The translations under genes and the position numbers were made by a program. Source: Lysobacterales bacterium (lineage in GTDB: Bacteria; Pseudomonadota; Gammaproteobacteria; Xanthomonadales; SZUA-5). From it: a stretch of 64,000 bases of DNA. Within the stretch, counting starts at the first letter, position 1. Each line of letters begins with the position of its first letter. Below, in pieces: positions 9,228-15,816 of this stretch. The stretch spans positions 1 through 64,000 of the forward strand of contig JABAQR010000012.1 in assembly GCA_019187485.1 (NCBI GenBank), read 5' to 3'. Below the pieces are notes generated by a model. The model did no database searches. It was not told the DNA's origin and saw only the letters and a program-made list of their open reading frames with translations.

Positions 9228-9881
9228 TCAGCCGCCCGCGAGTGCCGCGAGCCGCTCCGGGGTGCCCACGTCCGACCAGGCGCCCTGGTAGTGCTCGCCG
9301 CTGACCACGCCGAAGTCGATCGCCTCGCGCAGGATCGGCGCCAGCCCGTAACGGCCCGGTGGGTAGTGCGCGACCAGTTGCGGGCGATACACGCCGATGC
9401 CGGCGAAGGTCAGGCGCGGCGCGCCGCACAGGTGCACGCGCCCGGCGCGCAGCACGAAGTCGCCGCGCGGGTGCTGCGGTGGGTTGTCGACCAGCACCAG
9501 GTGCGCCAGGCCTGCGGGCTCGGCTGGCAGCGTCGCGTAGTCGAAGTCGGTGTGGATGTCGGCATTCAGCGCGATGAAGGGCGCATCACCGAGCAGCGCG
9601 AGTGCCTGGCGCATGCCGCCGCCGGTCTCGAGCGCCTCGGGGGGTTCGTGCGACCACTGGATGCGCAGCCCGAAGGTTTCGCCATGGCCGAGAGACATCG
9701 GCAGTTGCGCACCGAGCCAGCCGGTGTTGACGACCACGTCGACGATGCCGGCGCGCGCGAGCGCGCGCAGGTGCCAGCCGATCAGTGGCTCGCCGCGCAG
9801 GCGCAGCAGCGCCTTCGGGCAGGTGTCCGTGAGCGGCCGCATGCGCTCGCCGCGGCCGGCGGCGAAGATCAGCGCACGCAT
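9228..9881 (-). CDS. murU: N-acetylmuramate-1-phosphate uridylyltransferase-type nucleotidyltransferase
   Basis: This 217-residue nucleotidyltransferase carries the signature FAAGRGERMRPLTDTCPKAL at its N-terminus, with LNADIHTDFD as the metal-binding region and a closing WSDVGTPERL. It matches MurU of the peptidoglycan recycling route (AmgK-MurU), which makes UDP-MurNAc and bypasses de novo synthesis. MurU is usually beside amgK; no AmgK-like kinase is visible here. Close relatives such as mannose-1-phosphate guanylyltransferases cannot be excluded. The ATG overlaps the stop of the DjlA-like gene (TGATG), so the two are coupled. Confidence 0.75.
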   Translation of the reverse strand: MRALIFAAGRGERMRPLTDTCPKALLRLRGEPLIGWHLRALARAGIVDVVVNTGWLGAQLPMSLGHGETFGLRIQWSHEPPEALETGGGMRQALALLGDAPFIALNADIHTDFDYATLPAEPAGLAHLVLVDNPPQHPRGDFVLRAGRVHLCGAPRLTFAGIGVYRPQLVAHYPPGRYGLAPILREAIDFGVVSGEHYQGAWSDVGTPERLAALAGG

Positions 9882-10660
9882 CAGGCGCTGCGCCGCGCGC
9901 GCGCCGCGACGATCCGCTCGTAGGCGCTGCGCAGCTCGCGCGTGCGCGCTTCGGCAGCCCTGAGTGCGGCGGCGTCCGCTCCTTGGCCCTGCAGCTTGTC
10001 CGGGTGGTTCTGCGCGAGCAGGCGGCGCCAGGCGCGGGTCAATTCGTCGTCGCTGGCGCCCGGCGTCAGCCCGAGCGCACGGTAGCAATCCTCCAGCGCC
10101 GGTGCGGTCATTCCGGCAGCGCGCGCGGCGATCAGTTCAGCGACGCGCTCGCGGCCGAAGCCCAGGCCTGCACCGAGGCGCTCGACCAGGCCACGCTCGG
10201 CCGGCGCCATCGGCCCGTCGCGGCGCGCGAAATCGGCGAAGGCACGCAGCATGTCGGCGAGCTCATCCGGCGTGGGCGACGCGCGGCGGCGGAAGGCCGC
10301 GACTTCGTCGGCAACATCGAGCGCCTGCTGGCGACCGCGCTGGAAGGCGCGGATCGCCGCCTGGCGCGCACCCGCGTCGAGCTTCAGTCGCTGCATCAAC
10401 TGCTCGGCGGCCGCCACCTCGCCCTCGCTGACGCGCCCGTCGGCCTTGGCCAGATGACCGAGCCAGAGGAACAGGAACTCGATCCGCGGCAGCCGCGGGT
10501 CGGCCACGCGCAGACCCTCCTGCGGCCGCCAGCGCAGCCAGCCGGCGTCGAGCGCATGACCGAGCAGCAATCCGGCCGCCGCCCCGTAGGGACCGGCCAC
10601 CGCGAGGCCGAGGCCGCCACCGACCAGCTTGCCGAGCGCGCGGGAGATGGGAAGGGACAT
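9881..10660 (-). CDS. djlA: DjlA-like membrane co-chaperone (TerB + J domain)
   Basis: The 259-residue product has a hydrophobic N-terminal segment (about 10-38), a TerB-like helical domain (about 60-175, with [13 protein letters not shown]) and a C-terminal J domain. The J domain holds [20 protein letters not shown] and the essential HPD motif (NHPDKL). This is the DjlA layout: an inner-membrane protein whose J domain stimulates DnaK. ATG 10660 is used because it places the membrane segment at the N-terminus. It is followed without a gap by murU and divergent from rpe. Confidence 0.88.
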   Translation of the reverse strand: MSLPISRALGKLVGGGLGLAVAGPYGAAAGLLLGHALDAGWLRWRPQEGLRVADPRLPRIEFLFLWLGHLAKADGRVSEGEVAAAEQLMQRLKLDAGARQAAIRAFQRGRQQALDVADEVAAFRRRASPTPDELADMLRAFADFARRDGPMAPAERGLVERLGAGLGFGRERVAELIAARAAGMTAPALEDCYRALGLTPGASDDELTRAWRRLLAQNHPDKLQGQGADAAALRAAEARTRELRSAYERIVAARARRSA

Positions 10661-10775
10661 GCCGGCGGATTCTACGGAGGACGCCGCGCGCGTGTTGGGG
10701 TGTGGTTCGCGGCGCGGGCCCCGGTGCCTCTCGTCCCGGCTAACATCCGCGCTTCCGTTCGCCGAGGACCCGTAC

Positions 10776-11453
10776 ATGCCCGCTCCGATCATCGCCCCGT
10801 CGATCCTGTCGGCGGATTTCGCGCGCCTCGGCGAAGACACCGCGCGGGTGCTGGCGGCCGGGGCCGACTGGGTGCATTTCGACGTGATGGACAACCACTA
10901 CGTGCCGAACCTGACGGTCGGTCCGCTGGTCTGCGAGGCGCTGCGCAAGTACGGCATCGCCGCGCCGATCGACGTGCACCTGATGGTGCGGCCGGTGGAC
11001 CGCATCATCCCGGACTTCGCCAAGGCCGGCGCCAGCCTGGTCAGCTTCCACCCCGAGGCCAGCGAACACGTCGACCGCACGCTCGGCCTGATCCGCGAGT
11101 GCGGCATGCAGGCCGGACTGGTGTTCAACCCGGCGACGCCGCTGAATCACCTGGATCACGTGATCGACCAGCTCGGCCTCATCCTGATCATGTCGGTCAA
11201 TCCCGGCTTTGGCGGCCAGTCCTTCATCCCCGGCGCACTCGCCAAGCTGCGCGCCGCGCGCGCCCGCATCGAGGCCAGCGGCCGGCCAATCCGCCTGGAA
11301 GTCGACGGCGGCGTCAAGGTCGACAACATCCGCGCGATCGCGCAGGCCGGTGCCGACACCTTCGTTGCCGGATCGGCGATCTTCAACTCGCCGGACTACG
11401 CCGCGACGATCGCGAAGATGCGGGCCGAGATCGCGGCTGCCGCGGCGACGTGA
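10776..11453 (+). CDS. rpe: Ribulose-phosphate 3-epimerase
   Basis: This enzyme interconverts ribulose 5-phosphate and xylulose 5-phosphate in the pentose phosphate pathway. The 225-residue TIM barrel has all family signatures: [46 protein letters not shown] and [12 protein letters not shown], with the metal ligands His and Asp in these motifs. The length matches the family norm. It is a single gene downstream of a divergent promoter region, followed by a dispersed inverted repeat rather than trpE/gph-type neighbours. Confidence 0.97.
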   Translation: MPAPIIAPSILSADFARLGEDTARVLAAGADWVHFDVMDNHYVPNLTVGPLVCEALRKYGIAAPIDVHLMVRPVDRIIPDFAKAGASLVSFHPEASEHVDRTLGLIRECGMQAGLVFNPATPLNHLDHVIDQLGLILIMSVNPGFGGQSFIPGALAKLRAARARIEASGRPIRLEVDGGVKVDNIRAIAQAGADTFVAGSAIFNSPDYAATIAKMRAEIAAAAAT

Positions 11454-11463
11454 CGGGCAAGCC

Positions 11464-11632
11464 CCGGACGCGGAGGAATGCAGAAGCGCTGGACGCGGAG
11501 AACGCAGAGGGAAAGCAGAGAGGGCGCGCAGACAGGTTGGCCAACTGGTCCGGGTGAGGTGCGTGGAGGCAGCGAGCGGTTTCGCCTGCTCTGCGTACTC
11601 TGCGTCCCAACGCCTTTCCTGATGCACTCTGC
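11464..11632. repeat. Dispersed inverted repeat of the CGCAGAG type
   Basis: The left half carries GGACGCGGAGAACGCAGAGG (11491-11510). The right half carries its near reverse complement around CTCTGCGTACTCTGCGTCC (11590-11608), and a small TTGGCCAA palindrome lies in the centre. The whole could form a long imperfect hairpin between rpe and the response regulator gene. A related element with CGCAAAG units lies at 49019-49087. Confidence 0.65.
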
Positions 11633-11736
11633 GACCCTGGCTTGATCGGGCAAAACCGGGACACCCGACCGCGAGCGCTTGCCGCGGCCCGCGCGGCCGC
11701 CTAGCGTTCGCGCCGACCTGACCAGACACGAGCCCC

Positions 11737-12426
11737 ATGGCCCGCCAGATCGCCATCGTCGAAGACGAACCCGCCATTCGCGCCAATTACTCCGATGCGC
11801 TCAAGCGCTACGGCTATGAGGTGCAAACCTTCGCTTCGCGCGCGCAGGCCTCGAGTGCCTTCGCGCTGCGGATGCCGGACCTGGTGCTGATCGACATCGG
11901 CCTTGGCGATGAACCCGAGGGTGGTTTCGAACTCTGTCGCGAGCTGCGCCAGCGCTCGACCGCGCTGCCGATCATCTTTCTCACCGCGCGCGACGCCGAC
12001 CTGGACATCATCTCCGGTCTGCGCCTAGGGGCGGACGACTATTTGACCAAGGACATCAGCCTGCAACACCTGCTGACCCGCATCGTCTCGCTGTTTCGGC
12101 GCGTGGAGGCGCTCTCCCGGCCGGACGGCAAGGATCAGTTGCTCGAACACGGCCACCTGAAGCTCGCGGGCGACCGCATGCGCGCCACCTGGAAGGACAT
12201 CGAAGTGCCGCTGACGGTCACCGAGTTCTGGGTGGTGCACGCGATGGCACGCTATCCCGGCCACGTCAAGAACCGCGACCAGTTGATGAGCGCCGCTCAG
12301 GTGGTGGTCGACGAGGCCACCATCACCAGCCACATCAAGCGCATCCGCAAAAAGTTCGTGGCCGTCGATGCCGGGTTCGATGCGGTCGATACCGTGCACG
12401 GAGTCGGCTACCGCTGGAAGGCATGA
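11737..12426 (+). CDS. OmpR-family response regulator, PdsR-like
   Basis: The 229-residue product has an N-terminal receiver domain (acidic pair E-D-E at 9-11, phosphoacceptor D53 in LVLIDIGLGDE, conserved FLTAR and DYLTKDI) and a C-terminal winged-helix DNA-binding domain. The segments GLGDEPEGGFELCRELRQRS and VVVDEATITSHIKRIRKKF closely resemble the response regulator of the proteobacterial dedicated sortase system (PdsR). No cognate PdsS kinase, sortase or sortase substrate is visible here. The nearest kinase is the large hybrid kinase after iscA. The pairing and regulon are unknown. Confidence 0.85.
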   Translation: MARQIAIVEDEPAIRANYSDALKRYGYEVQTFASRAQASSAFALRMPDLVLIDIGLGDEPEGGFELCRELRQRSTALPIIFLTARDADLDIISGLRLGADDYLTKDISLQHLLTRIVSLFRRVEALSRPDGKDQLLEHGHLKLAGDRMRATWKDIEVPLTVTEFWVVHAMARYPGHVKNRDQLMSAAQVVVDEATITSHIKRIRKKFVAVDAGFDAVDTVHGVGYRWKA

Positions 12427-12472
12427 AACATCCGGGCTAAGCTTGGCCCGAGCGCTGCGCGAGGATCTTCCG

Positions 12473-12811
12473 ATGGCAATCACCCTCACTCCCACCGCGG
12501 TCCAGCGTGTGCGCGACTTCGTCGCCGGCGATCCCGATGCGCTCGGGTTGCGTGTGGGCGTGCGTCGTACCGGTTGCAGCGGCTGGGGCTACGCGGTGGA
12601 CGTCGCACGCGAAATCGCGCCGGCAGACCATGTGTTCGAACTGGATGGTGTGCGCGTGGTCGTCGACTCGCAGGCACTGCCGCTGCTGGACGGTACGCAG
12701 ATCGACTTCGTGCGCCAGGGCCTGAATCGCGTGTTCGCCTTCAGCAACCCGAACGTCGCCGGAGAATGTGGCTGCGGCGAGAGTTTTTCGGTGGAACGCG
12801 CGGCCGTGTGA
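12473..12811 (+). CDS. iscA: A-type iron-sulfur carrier protein, IscA-like
   Basis: This 112-residue A-type carrier accepts Fe-S clusters from the scaffold and delivers them to apo-proteins. The three cluster ligands are present: C35 in RTGCSGWGY, and C99 and C101 in GECGCGESF. The sequence is closer to IscA/SufA than to ErpA, of which a separate copy lies at 20032. No iscS, iscU or suf gene is adjacent, so it is a detached copy. ATG 12473 directly precedes the family N-terminus (MAITLTPTAVQRV). Confidence 0.85.
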   Translation: MAITLTPTAVQRVRDFVAGDPDALGLRVGVRRTGCSGWGYAVDVAREIAPADHVFELDGVRVVVDSQALPLLDGTQIDFVRQGLNRVFAFSNPNVAGECGCGESFSVERAAV

Positions 12812-12814
12812 ACA

Positions 12815-12872
12815 GCGGTTGGCGGCAGGCGTACGCCAGACGTGCCCGCGCGTGCTTGCCATCGCCAACCGC
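12815..12872. terminator. Possible bidirectional terminator between convergent genes
   Basis: A perfect 10-bp inverted repeat (GCGGTTGGCG at 12815-12824 and its complement at 12863-12872) spans the 70-bp gap between the stops of iscA and the convergent hybrid kinase gene. The 38-nt loop holds a further short stem. There is no run of T, so it could also be a transcript-end stabiliser. Confidence 0.4.
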
Positions 12873-12881
12873 AACCAGCGT

Positions 12882-15683
12882 TCAGACGCCGGCCTTCTGC
12901 AGCAGTTTCTGTAACTCATCGGCGGCGCGGCGGAACTCCGCCCCGGCTTGGCGTGCCATGCCCATGGCGTCGCGCAGGGTGCCGGAGCGGGCGCCGTGCT
13001 CGACCAGCTTGGCAAGGTCGGAAAGCGCCATTGCGCCGAGATTGGCGCTGGTCGATTTCAGCGAGTGCGCCGGAGCGATCATTGCCTGCACGTCGCCGCG
13101 TTCGGCGGCGCCCACCAGGATCTGCAGGTTCTTCGGCGTATCTTCGAGGTAGACCTTGACCAGCGAGGTGAACTCGCTGCCCATGACGTCGATCAGCTCG
13201 TTGACGATGCCCTCGTTGATCGCCGGCGACGAGGGCGTCAGCTTCACCGGTTCGGTCAGGCGCGTGGGCGGCGCCGTGGTGGGCTGCGGGACCGCAACCG
13301 CCGGAGTCGGCGCCGCTTCGATGCCACGCCGGTTCTTGGGCATCCATTTGCGGATGGTTTGTTCCAGCAGGCCGCGATTGAGCGGCTTGGACATGTAGTC
13401 GTCCATGCCGGATGCCAGACACTTCTCGCGATCGCCAGCCATGGCGTTGGCGGTCATCGCGATGATCGGAATGCGCGGCAGGCTGCGCTCGGCCTCCAGC
13501 GTGCGTCGCGAGCGGGTGGCGGTATAGCCATCCATCACCGGCATCTGGCAGTCCATCAGGACCACGTCGAAGCCACCGCGACCCATCATTTCAAAAGCTT
13601 CCTTGCCATTTTCGGCGATATCGAAGCTGATTCCGATCAGGCTCAGCAGCCGCTGCGCGACCTGACGGTTGACCGGATTGTCCTCGACCAGCAGCGCGTG
13701 ACCGCTGAGCTTGGCGAGCGCGGTCTCGGCGGCCTCCTCCGCCGGTGGGTGTGGGGACTGAGCGCCACCGCTGGCATCGTCCACGCCCAGACGAGCGGCT
13801 TCATCGAGCAGGCTGAAGCGCCGTTCGCCACCGCCCTCGACTTCCAGCAGCTTGTTCAGCGCGCTTTGCAGTTCGCCTTCGTTGAACTGGCGCTTGATGA
13901 GCGTCGACCGGTGGGGGTCGAGTTGCAGTTCCGGTGGATTGGGCTCGTCGCCCTCGAAAAAGACCAGCTTGACACGTTCCAGCGTCGGTTCGCGGCCGAC
14001 GTTGCGCGCCAGCGCCGCTGCGGTCGGACGCATGCTGCCGAGGTCGACGAGGACCACGTCGAAGGCCCAGTTCTCGCCCAGCGTGGCCGAGGATTTGAGC
14101 TTGCTCAGCGCATCGGCGGCGGTATTGGTGGCGATCTGGCTGACGCCCCAGTTCTGGCAGTAGCCGGTCAGCCGGGAGGTCATGCGCGGATCGGAGGACA
14201 CGATGAGCGCACGCGAACCGTTGAGATCGCGGCGATTGGCGGCAAGATCTCCGATCGCCTTCAGGAAGGGCACGCTGAACCAGAACACGGAACCCCGGCC
14301 GAGTTCGCTCTTGAGACCGATCTTGCCGCCCATCAGTTCGACGATGCGCTTGCAGATGACCAGGCCCAGACCGGTGCCGCCGTAGTTGCGGGTGGTCGAC
14401 GTGTCCGCCTGCGAGAAGGGCTGGAACAGGCGCTCGGCCTTGTCTGCCGCGATGCCGACGCCGGTGTCGCGCACCGCGAACAGGATCTCGCTCTGGGTGC
14501 GGGTCTCGCCGCGTTTGCTGATCTGGATTTGCACCGAGCCTTTCTCGGTGAACTTGATCGCGTTGCTGACCAGGTTCGACAGCACCTGACGCAGCCGCAC
14601 CGGGTCGCCGCGGCAGGCCAGGCGCACGTTCGGATCGAAGGCCACCGAGAGCTTGATGCCCTTGGCGTCGGCGGCCTTCTCCATCAGCCGCACGACGCCG
14701 TCGACCACCTCCTTCAAGTTCAGGCCGACGGTTTCGAGTTCCAGTTTGTTGGCCTCGATCTTGGAGTAATCGAGGATGTCGTCGATGATCCGCAGCAGGC
14801 TTTTCGACGACTGGTAGGCGGTATTCAGGTACTCGCGCTGGTCGGGGCCGAGCTTGGTGTCGCGGAGAATCTCGAGCAGCGGGATGATGCCGTTCAGCGG
14901 CGTGCGCATCTCGTGACTCATGGTGGCCAGGAACTCGCCCTTGGCCATGTTCGCGGCTTCCGCCGCCTGCTTGGCGGCCACCATTTCCTTCTCGAGGTTA
15001 CGGTGGCGTTCGAGCTCGCTGCGCAACTGGATCAGTTCGCCGTGGTCGACTGTGTGCGCCTGCGGGTTGACCGCGTCGCGCTCGCGATCCAGGCGAATCG
15101 CGGAGAGCTCGGCGGCGAAGGGCTGCTGCGCACGCGACTGCGCGTCCGCGATCAGCGCCAGGCGCCGGCCGAGCAGCAGGTTCAGGATCACCAGCAACAC
15201 CGCCAGCAGCGCTGCTGACCACTCCGATTCGCGCCCGCCGAGCAGCAGGAACACCATCGGCGCAAGCAGCACCACGAGCACGCCGATCAGCAGTGCGAAT
15301 TCGCTGGCGAACAGCCAGACGCTGGCGGTGGCGAGGCCGGCGATGGTCAGGATCATCGGCATGTTGAAATCGCCGCTGGGCAGGATGCCGAACGTCACCG
15401 CGCCGATGCCCCAGCACAGCGCGCTGGCGATCAGCGCGCCTTCGGAGATCTGGAAGGAACGTTCGTCATCGCGCTCCAGGCGGCTCCAGGCCCAGGCCGC
15501 AAGCACGCACAACATGAAGTGCGCCCCGGTCCAGGCCGCGAGGGTTCCGAAACTGGCCCAGGAGCGCGTCGCGAGCACGGTCAGCAGCGCGAATACGAGG
15601 CTGCCGGCGCACCAGTACAGGACCGCCTCGACGCCGGTCTGTCGGCGCCGCTCCAGTGCCCCCACCCGTCCCGCCTCGCGCAT
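12882..15683 (-). CDS. Hybrid sensor histidine kinase with two receivers and Hpt
   Basis: This 933-residue multistep phosphorelay kinase has about five to six membrane segments in residues 20-175, a short coiled coil, HisKA with phospho-His H257 (MSHEMRTPLNG), and HATPase_c with DTGVGI and GGTGLGL (about 405-440). A degenerate receiver (490-615), a full receiver with D711 (MDCQMPVMDGY) and a C-terminal Hpt domain with H873 (AHSLKSTSANLG) follow. The layout recalls BarA and RpfC, but no rpfF or rpfG is adjacent. It lies 133 bp downstream of the FimX-like gene on the same strand, so they may be co-transcribed. The signal sensed is unknown; no periplasmic domain is apparent. Confidence 0.9.
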   Translation of the reverse strand: MREAGRVGALERRRQTGVEAVLYWCAGSLVFALLTVLATRSWASFGTLAAWTGAHFMLCVLAAWAWSRLERDDERSFQISEGALIASALCWGIGAVTFGILPSGDFNMPMILTIAGLATASVWLFASEFALLIGVLVVLLAPMVFLLLGGRESEWSAALLAVLLVILNLLLGRRLALIADAQSRAQQPFAAELSAIRLDRERDAVNPQAHTVDHGELIQLRSELERHRNLEKEMVAAKQAAEAANMAKGEFLATMSHEMRTPLNGIIPLLEILRDTKLGPDQREYLNTAYQSSKSLLRIIDDILDYSKIEANKLELETVGLNLKEVVDGVVRLMEKAADAKGIKLSVAFDPNVRLACRGDPVRLRQVLSNLVSNAIKFTEKGSVQIQISKRGETRTQSEILFAVRDTGVGIAADKAERLFQPFSQADTSTTRNYGGTGLGLVICKRIVELMGGKIGLKSELGRGSVFWFSVPFLKAIGDLAANRRDLNGSRALIVSSDPRMTSRLTGYCQNWGVSQIATNTAADALSKLKSSATLGENWAFDVVLVDLGSMRPTAAALARNVGREPTLERVKLVFFEGDEPNPPELQLDPHRSTLIKRQFNEGELQSALNKLLEVEGGGERRFSLLDEAARLGVDDASGGAQSPHPPAEEAAETALAKLSGHALLVEDNPVNRQVAQRLLSLIGISFDIAENGKEAFEMMGRGGFDVVLMDCQMPVMDGYTATRSRRTLEAERSLPRIPIIAMTANAMAGDREKCLASGMDDYMSKPLNRGLLEQTIRKWMPKNRRGIEAAPTPAVAVPQPTTAPPTRLTEPVKLTPSSPAINEGIVNELIDVMGSEFTSLVKVYLEDTPKNLQILVGAAERGDVQAMIAPAHSLKSTSANLGAMALSDLAKLVEHGARSGTLRDAMGMARQAGAEFRRAADELQKLLQKAGV

Positions 15684-15816
15684 CCGTACTACTCCCGATG
15701 AACTTTCGCCTCAGGCCGACCCGTACGTCGGCTCCCTTCGCCGGAATCCGCTGCGTCCGGCATGGTCGACTCTCGCACAGACTCCGTTCCGCGTGATCAT
15801 GCCGCCGGGGCGGCCT

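Noticed and set aside
12431-12450. Terminator between the response regulator and the IscA-like gene
   Set aside because: Only a 5-bp stem (CGGGC/GCCCG) without a T-run; too weak to call.
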